Positions 30,138 to 39,464 of a stretch of 64,000 nucleotides of DNA are shown one piece after another. Location of the stretch: contig NZ_RXNV01000005.1 of assembly GCF_003966265.1 (NCBI RefSeq), positions 250,877 through 314,876 on the forward strand, given 5' to 3'. The stretch is from Shewanella atlantica (lineage in GTDB: Bacteria; Pseudomonadota; Gammaproteobacteria; Enterobacterales; Shewanellaceae). A model generated the notes under the pieces. The model made no database searches, was not told where the DNA came from, and saw nothing but the letters and a program-made list of their open reading frames with translations. The translations under genes were made by a program, and so were the position numbers. The stretch's first letter is position 1, and every line of letters begins with the position of its first letter.

Positions 30138-30175
30138 CAAATAAAAGAACAGAGAGGGATAACGTCAACGACTCA

Positions 30176-31093
30176 CTACTTAATTCGGTTTGCTAGCCTC
30201 TGTAGTACGCCTTCTCTCAGCGCGCCGCCCGAAAGGTTAAGCTTTTCAATTTCAAGTAGCTCGAACAGAGCCAGTAATATGGATATGCCGGCGGCAAAAG
30301 TGGGGGCTCTTTCAGGGTGTAGCCCGCTAATGTCCCGCATCGAGATATCTTCTTGCTCCAAGATCTCTTGCTTCAGAGTATTGAGCACTGTCGGTGTGAT
30401 ACTTGCTGATTCATTGCGATGATTGAGCAACTCAACCACAGATTGCACACTGCCGGAGGCTCCGACAACACAATGCCAACCTAAGGTTTTTAGTTCAGCC
30501 AAATATTGTCCCAAAATGGCTTTGACTTGCGATTGAGCATCGTCGAAATCTAACTGTTGAAATGGAAAAGAGTTAAAGAAACGTTCATTGAAAGTGACGC
30601 ATCCCATAGAGAGGCTGGTTTTAAGTAAAACCTTATCATCGTCACCTATGATAAATTCGGTACTGGCACCACCAATATCTATCACCAATCGACGACCTTC
30701 CGCACACGTTGTCGCGACCATACCTTGATAGATAAGCTCCGCTTCCTGCATACCTGAGATGATCTCGATAGGGTGGCCAAGAATGGGTAAGGCTCGTTGG
30801 CAAAATTCATCCGAGTTGCCAATATGCCTCAGTGTTGCGGTTGCAATAACGGCAACATTATCAGGGGCAACTCCCTCCTCCTTGAGCATTTTTGCAAACA
30901 TAGCCAGGCAATCCAAACCGCGGAGCAGCACCTCTTCACTTAAGGTGCCATCACTTTGGATTCCTTCGGCTAGTCTGACTTTGCGTTTATATTTGGCAAC
31001 AATTTCAGGTTGGCCACCAAGGGTCTTGGCAACCAACATATTGAAACTATTAGAACCTAACGTAATCGCTGCGTATGGAGGAGTATTTGACAT
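30176..31093 (-). CDS. gppA: Short Ppx/GppA-family phosphatase
   Basis: 305-residue ASKHA-fold enzyme of the exopolyphosphatase/pppGpp phosphohydrolase family. Signatures: AAITLGSNSFNMLVA (phosphate loop, near 8-22), ATATLRHIGNSDEF, the catalytic-Glu region MQEAELIYQGM, and VIDIGGASTEFIIG. It lacks the C-terminal helical HD-like half of E. coli GppA/Ppx (about 500 residues), so it is of the short two-domain type. It follows rhlB by 14 bp, the rhlB-gppA order known from E. coli, hence the symbol; it could equally be a Ppx. The heptamer array lies downstream. Confidence 0.85.
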   Translation of the reverse strand: MSNTPPYAAITLGSNSFNMLVAKTLGGQPEIVAKYKRKVRLAEGIQSDGTLSEEVLLRGLDCLAMFAKMLKEEGVAPDNVAVIATATLRHIGNSDEFCQRALPILGHPIEIISGMQEAELIYQGMVATTCAEGRRLVIDIGGASTEFIIGDDDKVLLKTSLSMGCVTFNERFFNSFPFQQLDFDDAQSQVKAILGQYLAELKTLGWHCVVGASGSVQSVVELLNHRNESASITPTVLNTLKQEILEQEDISMRDISGLHPERAPTFAAGISILLALFELLEIEKLNLSGGALREGVLQRLANRIK

Positions 31094-31107
31094 CTATCGG
31101 AGCACTC

Positions 31108-32415
31108 TTACGAGTGTCTGCGAGTTCTGTCGTGACGACGTGGTGCATTACGGCTGCCACTGCGAGGCTTACCACCCGATCCGCTACGTCCCTGAGGTCG
31201 ACTGTTATGCTTCCTATGAACTCTGACTGGAGATGGAATGTCATCCAGTAACGCTTCGTTATCATAGTTAGTCACAGGGATAGCGTGATCGATATACGAT
31301 TCGATTGCAGGCAAGTTCAGCGCATATTCTTCACAGGCAAAACTTATCGACACACCTTTCTTACCCGCACGCCCGGTACGGCCAATACGGTGAACATAAT
31401 CTTCACAATCATCGGGAAGATCGTAGTTATACACGTGAGAAACATCCGAGATATGCAGACCACGAGCGGCTACATCGGTAGCAACCAGAATATCCAGCTT
31501 ACCTTCGGTGAACTGCTCAAGAATACGAATACGTTTCTTCTGTGGAACATCACCGGTCAATAAACCAACTCTGTGCCCATCGCCTTCCAACCAAGACCAC
31601 AAGTTTTCACAGCTGTGCTTTGTATTTGAGAATACAATCGCCTTTTCCGGCCAGTCTTCCTCAATAAGGGTAAGCAACAGACGCATCTTCTCATCCATAG
31701 ATGGATAGAAGATCTCCTCTTTGATGTTCTTAGAGGTCTTTTCGTTCGGTGCAATTTCAACTTTCTCTGGCTCATTCATATGATCATAAGCCAGCTCCTG
31801 CACTTTCATCGATAGAGTGGCAGAAAACAGCATATTCAGACGCGACTTGGCGTCCGGCATGCGTCTGAAGAGAAAACGGATATCTTTAATAAAGCCAAGA
31901 TCAAACATACGATCGGCTTCATCTAAAACGACAGCTTGGATCGCACTGACGTTAATGACCCCTTGACGAACATAATCTATGATACGGCCAGTGGTTCCGA
32001 TAAGAATATCGACACCTTTATCCAGCACCTTACGCTGAACGTCATAACTCTCGCCACCGTAGACAATCCCGACTTTCAGTCCAGTGTGTTTCGCAAGCAG
32101 GTCCGCATCTTTGGCTATCTGGATTGCAAGCTCACGCGTGGGAGCCATGATAATAGCTCTGGGCTGATTAAGCTCGCGGCCTTCTGGAATGGGGGTTGTG
32201 AGCAGGTGATTAAACGTGGCGACAAGAAAAGCTAATGTTTTTCCTGTTCCCGTTTGCGCTTGGCCTGCTATATCTTTTTTCTGAAGTAAGATAGGTAGAG
32301 ATAACGCTTGAATAGGCGTGCAATATTCAAAGCCGCTCTCGTTAAGTGCTGTTTTTATCTCTGTTTGAAGAGAAAAGTCGGCAAACTTCTGATTAGATAA
32401 ATGTGTTTCGCTCAT
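31108..32415 (-). CDS. rhlB: ATP-dependent RNA helicase RhlB
   Basis: 435-residue DEAD-box helicase of the RNA degradosome. Motifs in order: Q motif ([17 protein letters not shown]), AQTGTGKT (I), PTRELAIQ (Ia), [13 protein letters not shown] (II), SATLS (III), [11 protein letters not shown] and [10 protein letters not shown] (VI). The basic Gly/Ser/Arg-rich C-terminal tail is typical of RhlB and binds RNA or RNase E. Divergent from trxA with 174 bp between, the arrangement known from E. coli rhlB/trxA-rho. Confidence 0.96.
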   Translation of the reverse strand: MSETHLSNQKFADFSLQTEIKTALNESGFEYCTPIQALSLPILLQKKDIAGQAQTGTGKTLAFLVATFNHLLTTPIPEGRELNQPRAIIMAPTRELAIQIAKDADLLAKHTGLKVGIVYGGESYDVQRKVLDKGVDILIGTTGRIIDYVRQGVINVSAIQAVVLDEADRMFDLGFIKDIRFLFRRMPDAKSRLNMLFSATLSMKVQELAYDHMNEPEKVEIAPNEKTSKNIKEEIFYPSMDEKMRLLLTLIEEDWPEKAIVFSNTKHSCENLWSWLEGDGHRVGLLTGDVPQKKRIRILEQFTEGKLDILVATDVAARGLHISDVSHVYNYDLPDDCEDYVHRIGRTGRAGKKGVSISFACEEYALNLPAIESYIDHAIPVTNYDNEALLDDIPSPVRVHRKHNSRPQGRSGSGGKPRSGSRNAPRRHDRTRRHS

Positions 32416-32589
32416 AGCGGCAGCATACCAGTTAGGGTTGCAATAAGAAACTCAATCGTTTGAAATAGCGACTAATAATAAAAAGTAGCTTTAAAGTCGA
32501 TTAATTCTACCTTGAAAAGTTTTTTTCAAACCCAATATACAGGTTAAGCCATTAACAAACCAGCAATGGCAACCTAACTGGAGAACATC

Positions 32590-32916
32590 ATGAGCGACAA
32601 AATTGTATACCTAAGTGACGACAGCTTCGAAAATGACGTAATTAACTCTGAACTACCAGTGATCGTAGATTTTTGGGCAGAGTGGTGTGGCCCTTGTAAA
32701 ATGATTGCGCCTATCCTTGATGATGTTGCCGAAGAGTACGCTGGTAAAGTCACCATCGCTAAGCTGAACGTGGATCAAAACAATGTTTCACCGGCTAAAT
32801 ATGGCGTTCGCGGTATCCCAACTTTATTAATTTTCAAGAACGGCGAGTTAGCCGGAACAAAAGTTGGCGCGCTTTCTAAAACTCAACTGAAAGAGTTTAT
32901 CGAAGCCCAGCTATAA
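32590..32916 (+). CDS. trxA: Thioredoxin 1
   Basis: 108-residue cytoplasmic thioredoxin with the WCGPC active site at 32-36, the buried Asp ([11 protein letters not shown]), cis-Pro in [12 protein letters not shown] and the normal length and ending. CTGGAG precedes the ATG. Stands alone between rhlB and rho; reduces ribonucleotide reductase and other disulfides. Confidence 0.98.
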   Translation: MSDKIVYLSDDSFENDVINSELPVIVDFWAEWCGPCKMIAPILDDVAEEYAGKVTIAKLNVDQNNVSPAKYGVRGIPTLLIFKNGELAGTKVGALSKTQLKEFIEAQL

Positions 32917-32931
32917 GCCTTGATAGCAGCT

Positions 32932-32963
32932 GTTCTACAACATGAGTTTTTATGTTGTAGAAC
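32932..32963 (+). terminator. Perfect 12-bp hairpin behind trxA (terminator or attenuator)
   Basis: GTTCTACAACAT (32932-32943) and ATGTTGTAGAAC (32952-32963) pair perfectly across an 8-nt loop. There is no proper T-tract afterwards, so it may be a weak or Rho-assisted terminator rather than a textbook one. The rest of the gap to rho (to 33171) is the likely autoregulatory rho leader; I see no other element. Confidence 0.6.
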
Positions 32964-33171
32964 AAGTTTCAGCCCCTAAGGTGACACCTGACACAGCATC
33001 AACAAGAAAATCAGTCTGGTTTCACTAAATTTCTAGACGCACCGCCTCTATAGTGCTACTTTAATAACCACACAATTTCTAAATAACCACATCTCGCTAT
33101 TCGATCAATATCCTATACTTTATTACTCATTGATCACAGATAGCATTTCTCGCATAAAAAGACCCACCAAG

Positions 33172-34437
33172 ATGAATTTATCAGAATTAAAAGACAAGTC
33201 GATTTCAGACTTAGTACTACTAGCCCAAGAAATGAAAGTTGAAAATACTGCCCGTGCCCGAAAGCAGGACATTATCTTTTCAATCCTTAAAGCCCACGCC
33301 AAAAGCGGTGAAGATATTTTCGGTGGTGGTGTATTAGAAATTTTGCAGGATGGATTTGGCTTCCTGCGTAGTGCCGACGCGTCTTATCTTGCTGGTCCCG
33401 ACGATATTTACGTCTCTCCAAGCCAGATCCGCCGCTTCAGTATGCGAACCGGTGATAGTATTTTCGGTAAGATCCGTCCACCTAAAGAGGGTGAACGTTA
33501 CTTTGCACTACTGAAAGTCTCCGAAGTCAACTTTGACAAGCCAGAAAACTCCCGCACCAAAATCCTTTTCGAAAACCTGACTCCACTGCACGCAGAAGAA
33601 CGTATGCGTATGGAACGTGGTAATGGTTCGACAGAAGATATTACTTCAAGAATTCTCGACCTCTGCTCGCCTATCGGTAAAGGTCAGCGTGGTTTGATTG
33701 TTGCGCCGCCAAAGGCAGGTAAGACACTACTTCTTCAGAACATGGCTCAAAGCATCACCTACAATAATCCCGATGTGGTATTGATGGTTCTGCTAATCGA
33801 TGAGCGTCCGGAAGAAGTCACAGAGATGCAGCGCATGGTTAAAGGGGAAGTGATAGCTTCTACCTTCGATGAGCCAGCCAGCCGTCACGTACAAGTAGCA
33901 GAGATGGTAATCGAGAAGGCAAAGCGTCTTGTTGAACATAAGAAAGATGTCGTCATCTTACTCGATTCAATCACGCGTCTCGCTCGTGCCTACAACACAG
34001 TTATCCCATCATCGGGTAAAGTACTTACCGGTGGTGTTGACGCCAACGCTCTGCATCGTCCTAAGCGTTTCTTCGGTGCGGCTCGTAACATCGAGCACGG
34101 TGGCAGCTTAACGATTATCGCAACGGCATTGGTTGATACCGGTTCTAAGATGGATGAAGTCATCTACGAAGAATTTAAGGGTACAGGTAACCAGGAGTTA
34201 CACCTTTCCCGTAAAGCCGCTGAAAAGCGTGTCTTCCCTGCAATCGACTTCAACCGCTCAGGTACGCGTCGTGAAGAGAAGTTAACCACGCCTGATGAAC
34301 TGCAGAAGATGTGGATCCTACGTAAAATCCTTAATCCTATGGATGAAGTGACAGGTATGGAATTCCTTATCGATAAATTGGCCATGACCAAGACTAACGA
34401 TGAGTTCTTCACTGCGATGAAGCGCGCTAAGACCTAA
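33172..34437 (+). CDS. rho: Transcription termination factor Rho
   Basis: 421-residue hexameric RNA helicase. The start [15 protein letters not shown] at 33172 matches Rho proteins; an in-frame ATG at 33130 would add 14 unlikely residues. RNA-binding cold-shock domain ([39 protein letters not shown]), P-loop [13 protein letters not shown], Walker [12 protein letters not shown]- and R-loop regions, and [20 protein letters not shown]. The stop is followed within 2 nt by a five-copy heptamer array and then by a terminator. Confidence 0.98.
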   Translation: MNLSELKDKSISDLVLLAQEMKVENTARARKQDIIFSILKAHAKSGEDIFGGGVLEILQDGFGFLRSADASYLAGPDDIYVSPSQIRRFSMRTGDSIFGKIRPPKEGERYFALLKVSEVNFDKPENSRTKILFENLTPLHAEERMRMERGNGSTEDITSRILDLCSPIGKGQRGLIVAPPKAGKTLLLQNMAQSITYNNPDVVLMVLLIDERPEEVTEMQRMVKGEVIASTFDEPASRHVQVAEMVIEKAKRLVEHKKDVVILLDSITRLARAYNTVIPSSGKVLTGGVDANALHRPKRFFGAARNIEHGGSLTIIATALVDTGSKMDEVIYEEFKGTGNQELHLSRKAAEKRVFPAIDFNRSGTRREEKLTTPDELQKMWILRKILNPMDEVTGMEFLIDKLAMTKTNDEFFTAMKRAKT

Positions 34438-34439
34438 GA

Positions 34440-34474
34440 GGTTCTAGGTTCTAGGTTCTAGGTTCTAGGTTCTA
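34440..34474. repeat. Heptanucleotide tandem array, 5 copies of GGTTCTA
   Basis: Five exact units of GGTTCTA (35 bp) between the rho stop (34437) and the terminator (34484). Same unit and orientation relative to the preceding gene as the arfB and aroQ arrays. Confidence 0.96.
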
Positions 34475-34483
34475 AAAAGCATA

Positions 34484-34514
34484 AAAAAGCCGCACATGTT
34501 GCGGCTTTTTTTAT
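34484..34514. terminator. Terminator of rho, bidirectional with the LysR gene
   Basis: AAAAAGCCGCA (34484-34494) pairs with TGCGGCTTTTT (34500-34510) around a 5-nt loop, then TTT. A-tract on the left makes it usable for the converging LysR transcript too. Confidence 0.9.
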
Positions 34515-34516
34515 GG

Positions 34517-35416
34517 CTATTTATCAGCTAGCCTCTGCTTACACTTTTCCCTAAGCATATCTCTTAATAACAATATAACTGGCGTGACATGCTCACGCCC
34601 CGGGCATACCAGATAGAGATCGGCCGACTCCCCCTCGTAATCAGTCATCATAGGTACCAGCCTTCCACAGGTAATATCCCCTTCTAAGTCCAGAGAGGAT
34701 TTATAAACAACACCTTTGCCGGCCACAGCCCAACGCCTTGCGACCTCAGCGTCATTACAGGTACGATTCCCCGTTACTCTGATCTTAAATTCACGGCCAT
34801 TCTTACTGAATCGCCATAGATCATGAGTTCGTTCTTCTAACATAAAAAACAAACAGTTATGATCTGATAATTGATCGATTGCGGTGATCTCACCATACTT
34901 GGCGATATATGTTGGAGAGGCACAAAGTAGCCTTTGCACTTTAGCTATCTCAAAGGCGACTAAAGATGAGTCTTTGGGCGTTCCTAAACGCAGTGCCACA
35001 TCGACTTTGTCATGATAAAAGTCGGAGAGTGTATCTCCGATATGTAGCCTAAGTTTAAGTTCAGGATACTGACCCATAAACTCATCTAGCCAAGGCAATA
35101 AAACGTGGCGACCAACATCCGATGGCACAGCAAGACTGACGACACCAGAGATCTTCTCTCTTACGTCATTAACCGCTTGCTGTCCCAGTGCTAAGTCTGA
35201 TAATGCTCTGCGACAATGAATTAAATATCGCTCACCAGTATCGGTAAGCCTAAGGCTTCTTGTGCTGCGAATAAACAAACTAGTTCCAAGCTGTTTCTCT
35301 AATCGCTTAAGTGCTGCACTCGCTGTAGCGGGCGAGATATCCAGCTCAATTGCAGCCGCGGTAATACTGCCACAATCGGCGACTCGTACAAAAAGGGTAA
35401 GATCCTGTATCTGCAT
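34517..35416 (-). CDS. LysR-family transcriptional regulator
   Basis: 299 residues from the ATG at 35416 (MQIQDLTLFVRVADCGS), chosen because the upstream TTG at 35446 lies inside the neighbouring inverted-repeat element. N-terminal winged helix-turn-helix (GSITAAAIELDISPATASAALKRLEKQLGTSLFIRSTRSLRLTDTG) and a type 2 periplasmic-binding-like effector domain (VSLAVPSDVGRHVLLPWLDEFM). Overall like the small CrgA/DsdC-type LysR group. Its promoter must lie in or beside the MITE-like element; target unknown. Not obviously tied to the adjacent frd operon. Confidence 0.9.
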   Translation of the reverse strand: MQIQDLTLFVRVADCGSITAAAIELDISPATASAALKRLEKQLGTSLFIRSTRSLRLTDTGERYLIHCRRALSDLALGQQAVNDVREKISGVVSLAVPSDVGRHVLLPWLDEFMGQYPELKLRLHIGDTLSDFYHDKVDVALRLGTPKDSSLVAFEIAKVQRLLCASPTYIAKYGEITAIDQLSDHNCLFFMLEERTHDLWRFSKNGREFKIRVTGNRTCNDAEVARRWAVAGKGVVYKSSLDLEGDITCGRLVPMMTDYEGESADLYLVCPGREHVTPVILLLRDMLREKCKQRLADK

Positions 35417-35439
35417 GGCGTCTATCCAAAATCGGGTTA

Positions 35440-35704
35440 ATACCAATCAGTATAAGAAAGTGATCTACTCAGAGTTTTTTTTGGCAAACTAATTCAAGGC
35501 GAATAGATGATGCAATGGTGATCCCTTGTGAAGTTATTCAACGAGGAAGTAGGCAGCCAAAAACACTCCTGAAAGGCGAGTTTTAGCGCATCCGATGCTG
35601 TGTTAACGAGCTTAAACGTAGAACAACTATGCTCTTCACTCGCTGCCTTGCCTCAGAAGCGCTAAACTCTCGCTGAGCGATCACATCTTTATACTGATTG
35701 GTAT
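35440..35704. mobile_element. 265-bp MITE-like element with terminal inverted repeats
   Basis: ATACCAATCAGTATA at 35440-35454 is repeated in perfect inverse at 35690-35704. Homology of the ends goes on inward, 23 of 26 bases matching, through GTGATC, then CTCAG and AGAGTTT blocks. No open reading frame for a transposase. It fills most of the 35417-35788 gap between the LysR gene and the frd terminator. It shares length and an internal block (AATGGTGATCCCTTGT near 35513) with a second element at 58382-58646. Confidence 0.78.
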
Positions 35705-35731
35705 AATTAGCATGCTATGAGGTATTTGCTA

Positions 35732-35762
35732 AAAAAGAAAGCCTGCTTTAAAGCAGGCTTTA
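35732..35762 (-). terminator. Terminator of the frd operon
   Basis: AAAGCCTGCTTT (35738-35749) and AAAGCAGGCTTT (35750-35761) form a perfect palindrome; the minus-strand transcript then enters U-rich sequence (from AAAAAAG at 35731-35737). Confidence 0.85.
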
Positions 35763-35788
35763 TATCAATGACTCACATCAGAGCGTTA

Positions 35789-36520
35789 TTAAACCAGTGC
35801 AACCGCCATCTTACGTCTCAGATAAGCTATCTGCTGCATGTGAGGTAGGTCTTTGGGACAGTTATCCTGACAACCTAACAGGGTCATGCAACCAAACACG
35901 CCATCTTGATTACCGATAACATGGTAGAAGTCTTCGACGGTACGTTCATCACGACTATCGAGCTCAAACCGTGCAATTTTCATCATACCTACCGCACCGA
36001 CAAAGCTATCACGCATCTGCTTAGTCGCACAGGCTGAGACACAGACACCACACTCGACACAGCGCTCTAACTCATACAGCTTAGCCGCCTCTTCCGGATC
36101 CATAGGCGCTTCCAGGCGATGCACATCAACATCATCAGCATTAGGCTGCAGCCATAGCTTCAGGCGCTCGGCAAGCTCACGCATAAACTTACCCGTATTA
36201 ACCGACAGGTCGCCGATTAATTCGAAACCAGGCAGTGGCATAAGGGTAATTTCACCCTTAGGGTATTTACTGGTTAATGTACGGCATGCCAGTGTCGGGA
36301 AACCATTGATCACCATGGCACAGCTGCCGCATATTCCTGCCCGGCAGACAAAATCGAACTGCAGAGAGGTATCCTGAAGTTCACGCAACATATTGAGTGC
36401 GATAAACACTGTCATTCCCGGTGTCTCTTCGATCTGATATTTCACCATCTTAGGCTTATCATCAGGCTCTTGAGGGTCGTAACGAAAAATATTAAAGGTT
36501 AATGTGCGGCCCTGACTCAT
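35789..36520 (-). CDS. frdB: Fumarate reductase iron-sulfur subunit
   Basis: 243 residues. [2Fe-2S] ligands in [11 protein letters not shown] plus a later Cys (TLACRT); [4Fe-4S]/[3Fe-4S] motifs [14 protein letters not shown] and [16 protein letters not shown]. Transfers electrons from the membrane cytochrome b to FrdA. The start overlaps the frdA stop by 4 nt. Similar in layout to Wolinella FrdB, that is, the dihaem-b quinol:fumarate reductase type rather than the E. coli FrdABCD type. Confidence 0.95.
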   Translation of the reverse strand: MSQGRTLTFNIFRYDPQEPDDKPKMVKYQIEETPGMTVFIALNMLRELQDTSLQFDFVCRAGICGSCAMVINGFPTLACRTLTSKYPKGEITLMPLPGFELIGDLSVNTGKFMRELAERLKLWLQPNADDVDVHRLEAPMDPEEAAKLYELERCVECGVCVSACATKQMRDSFVGAVGMMKIARFELDSRDERTVEDFYHVIGNQDGVFGCMTLLGCQDNCPKDLPHMQQIAYLRRKMAVALV

Positions 36521-38541
36521 AATGCTTGCTCTCCTTCTGACTCTTCTCCAGGCACGGCTGAGACAGGTCTGTCTAAGTTGTCACATAAGCGTTCATTTCT
36601 CGCCATCAAGGCTTCGGGAACTTCGAATGGCATCAATGCTTGCTGGCGCTGATAACGGTCGGCGTTATCTCCCAGCTCACTTAAAATTTCAGTGATCTCT
36701 TTTTCACGCTTATCGGTATCGGGATGGGCTATTGCATTGTTAATCCCATAGCCGCGATATCCCGGCGGCAACTCCATCTTCATCACGTCCAGCTCTTCAT
36801 AGCTAAGCTCAGGTGTGAGTGAATTTTCATCAGGCCAACTGGACAGGGTTCTATTCAACCAGTCTTTATCGTTACGTTGCGGGAAATCTTCTCGTGCATG
36901 TGCACCGCGACTCTCGGTACGCGCTGCAGCGCCGCAGGCGACCGTCAATGCAACCTTAAGCATGCGCTTCACGCGCAGTGCTTCGACCAGCTCAGGGTTC
37001 GCGTGGCGTTTCTTACACTTAAGGCCTAAGTTTTTGGCGCGCTTTAATAGCACTTGCAGTTCAGTCACGGCCTTCTCTAACTCTGGGCCATTACGGAAGA
37101 TACCCACATAGTTCATCATGATCCGTTCCATCTCTTTTCTCAGAACGAATGGACTCTCTGTTCCCGGACCTTCGACAAGCTCATCGACCTCATTACGTAC
37201 CTTGTTCACAAAGGACTCGGCCAAACCAGTGTTGATCTCTAAGGTGTTCTCCTGACAGAAATCGGCTACATATTTACCGATAATCATACCGCCAACCACA
37301 GTCTCGGCCAGCGAATTACCGCCCAGTCGGTTGAAGCCATGCATGTCCCAACAAGCAGCTTCACCCACACTGAATAAACCTTTGAGCTGAGGGTTTTGCC
37401 CAGTTTTATCGGTACGTATACCGCCCATGGAGTAGTGTTGAGTCGGGCGAACCGGGATCCAATCTTTTGCAGGATCGATACCTAAGAAGCTCTCACAGAT
37501 CTCTTTCACTTCACGCAGGTTAGTTTCGACATGTTTACGACCAAGCAGCGTAATATCTAACCACAGGTGAGGACCATAAGGGCTATCGACTCCCTTACCT
37601 TTACGAATATGTTCGGTCATACGACGTGATACGACATCACGGGAAGCCAGTTCTTTCTTTTCAGGCTCATAGTCCGGCATAAAACGGTGGCCATCTTTAT
37701 CTCTGAGCAGACCTCCATCGCCACGACAGCCTTCGGTTGTCAAAATACCTACCGGTACGATGGCGGTTGGATGGAACTGTACCGCCTCCATATTGCCAAG
37801 CTTTGCCACACCGGTTTCCAGCGCGAGCGCCTGGCCTATCCCCTCACAGATAATGGCATTGGTCGACACTTCATAAATACGACCATAGCCACCGGTAGCT
37901 ATCGTAGTCGACTTCGCTATATAAGCGCGAAGCTCGCCCGTTATCATGCAGCGGGCAACAACACCATGACAGCGTTTGCCGTCATGAATAAGGGATAACG
38001 CCTCGACTCTTTCATGAACGGGTATATCCAGAGAGATGGCTTTATTATCGACGGCATAAAGAAGTGAGTGACCGGTACCATCTGCGGTATAACAGGTACG
38101 CCACTTTTTAGTGCCACCAAAGTCCCGCGCGTTAATCAGGCCATGAGCTTCTTCGGCCTCTTCAATAGTGACCTTTTCGGCGTTAACGACCACCTGACGA
38201 GGGCCCTTAGTCACACGCGTCCATGGCACCCCCCAGTTTGTCAGCTCACGCACAGCCTTAGGAGCACAATGAGCAAACATCCTTGCCACATCCTGATCGC
38301 AGCCCCAGTCAGAACCTTTGACCGTATCCTGAAAATGGATATCTTCATCATCACCCATACCTTTAACGGTATTTCCAAGACTCGCCTGCATACCACCTTG
38401 AGCGGCTGCGGAGTGCGATCGTTTTGCAGGAATAAGTGATAACACTACAGTGTCGAGGCCACGCTCTTTAGAGGCGATAGCAACTCTGAGTCCGGCCAGT
38501 CCAGCTCCGACTACTAAAGAATCGGTATATATCAGTTTCAC
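36517..38541 (-). CDS. frdA: Fumarate reductase flavoprotein subunit (epsilon-proteobacterial type)
   Basis: 674 residues; reduces fumarate to succinate with covalently bound FAD. N-terminal Rossmann motif [14 protein letters not shown], and [10 protein letters not shown] with His43 as the expected FAD-attachment residue. Active-site blocks: [64 protein letters not shown] and [10 protein letters not shown]. From recollection it is far closer to Wolinella/Campylobacter FrdA (including [12 protein letters not shown]) than to E. coli FrdA. This membrane quinol enzyme is distinct from the soluble periplasmic flavocytochrome c3 fumarate reductase of Shewanella. Confidence 0.96.
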   Translation of the reverse strand: MKLIYTDSLVVGAGLAGLRVAIASKERGLDTVVLSLIPAKRSHSAAAQGGMQASLGNTVKGMGDDEDIHFQDTVKGSDWGCDQDVARMFAHCAPKAVRELTNWGVPWTRVTKGPRQVVVNAEKVTIEEAEEAHGLINARDFGGTKKWRTCYTADGTGHSLLYAVDNKAISLDIPVHERVEALSLIHDGKRCHGVVARCMITGELRAYIAKSTTIATGGYGRIYEVSTNAIICEGIGQALALETGVAKLGNMEAVQFHPTAIVPVGILTTEGCRGDGGLLRDKDGHRFMPDYEPEKKELASRDVVSRRMTEHIRKGKGVDSPYGPHLWLDITLLGRKHVETNLREVKEICESFLGIDPAKDWIPVRPTQHYSMGGIRTDKTGQNPQLKGLFSVGEAACWDMHGFNRLGGNSLAETVVGGMIIGKYVADFCQENTLEINTGLAESFVNKVRNEVDELVEGPGTESPFVLRKEMERIMMNYVGIFRNGPELEKAVTELQVLLKRAKNLGLKCKKRHANPELVEALRVKRMLKVALTVACGAAARTESRGAHAREDFPQRNDKDWLNRTLSSWPDENSLTPELSYEELDVMKMELPPGYRGYGINNAIAHPDTDKREKEITEILSELGDNADRYQRQQALMPFEVPEALMARNERLCDNLDRPVSAVPGEESEGEQAL

Positions 38542-38638
38542 ACTTGCTCCTTACATAGGGCTTGAGGGCTCATTATTTTTATCATTTCAAACTCGTAATT
38601 TAGATCTAAGTGACAGCAGGCTCTTTAACACCTGCTCG

Positions 38639-39307
38639 CTAAGCGTGTGGAAGAAATGCCAGCAATGACGCCAGGCCAATGACCACAAATACCACACTCA
38701 CTATAGTTTTTATTTTTTTCATTCGTGCTCGGGAATTGAGATCTCGGGCGGCGCCCCATTTTATGGCGACTCGATATACTCCTATGGCGGCGTGCAACTC
38801 CACGCAGAACAGAAGCGGCATATACAACATCCATACACCATCATTCCATATCCGATCAGCAGACCCTGAAGGGCCGATAGTTTCAGGTGCTGAGCCGATA
38901 AGCCACAGGTGTACGGGTAACATCAGCAAGATACCGACACCCGTGATAGCCTGCCAGACCCAGAGCTTGGTATCTCCATGACTGATTGAGCTCATCTGTT
39001 TTCTTAGTGCAATCTGTTGTCTCAAGCTCAGAGGCAGCTTTTGAACCGCAATTAGCACATGAACCAAAACTAAACTTGCGATAGCGATGGCAATTAATGT
39101 CACCACCCAAGGATAACCATGGCCATCGGCGCTCAAAAAGTTCAGCTCCATCATGCCCGCGATCCAGGTCATTGCATCGGCGCCGAGCAATATTGATGAA
39201 ACCAGTATTAAATGTGTCCACAAGAACACGGCCAAAATAACACCTGACACACTCTGGCTCATATCGAGCCAGCCACTACAGTTTTTTATTGTTTTTGTTA
39301 TCGCCAT
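38639..39307 (-). CDS. frdC: Second cytochrome b subunit of fumarate reductase (FrdC-like, keeps E-pathway Glu)
   Basis: 222 residues, five TM helices. All four His expected for two haems b are visible: LWTHLILVSSILLG, VLVHVLIAVQ, LPVHLWLIG and VELHAAIGVYRVAIKWG. The Glu two residues before the last His (VELH) matches the position of Wolinella FrdC Glu180, a key residue of the compensatory E-pathway; GMMELNF matches the quinol-site Glu66 region. Lies 97 bp upstream of frdA and 157 bp downstream of the other cytochrome b gene. Which paralog serves frdA is not known. Confidence 0.88.
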   Translation of the reverse strand: MAITKTIKNCSGWLDMSQSVSGVILAVFLWTHLILVSSILLGADAMTWIAGMMELNFLSADGHGYPWVVTLIAIAIASLVLVHVLIAVQKLPLSLRQQIALRKQMSSISHGDTKLWVWQAITGVGILLMLPVHLWLIGSAPETIGPSGSADRIWNDGVWMLYMPLLFCVELHAAIGVYRVAIKWGAARDLNSRARMKKIKTIVSVVFVVIGLASLLAFLPHA

Positions 39308-39321
39308 ACATCCTCACCGAA

Positions 39322-39339
39322 TTAATGTTGCAACATTAA
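39322..39339. promoter_or_regulatory. Perfect 18-bp palindrome between the two cytochrome b genes
   Basis: TTAATGTTGCAACATTAA lies 15 bp before the start codon of the 222-residue FrdC paralog. It could be an operator or an mRNA stem in the leader of that gene. No regulator assigned. Confidence 0.4.
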
Positions 39340-39391
39340 AAAAATCATCGAATAGACTAATGCTAATGTCGCTCACATATCACTCAAAAAC

Positions 39392-39407
39392 TGTGAGGCA
39401 GATCAAA
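39392..39407. promoter_or_regulatory. CRP-like half-good site between the two cytochrome b genes
   Basis: TGTGA-ggcaga-TCAAA fits the TGTGA-N6-TCACA consensus with one arm strong. Shewanella is known to use CRP to drive anaerobic respiration genes. A second promoter for frd inside the operon is possible; assignment is inference. Confidence 0.35.
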
Positions 39408-39464
39408 ACAGGATTAAATAATCAACCAAGTTCTAAAATACTCATCTTAATGAGGTTTTGCGGA

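Noticed and set aside
37687..38439. Plus-strand frames opposite frdA
   Set aside because: Antisense shadows of a highly conserved gene; no start context.
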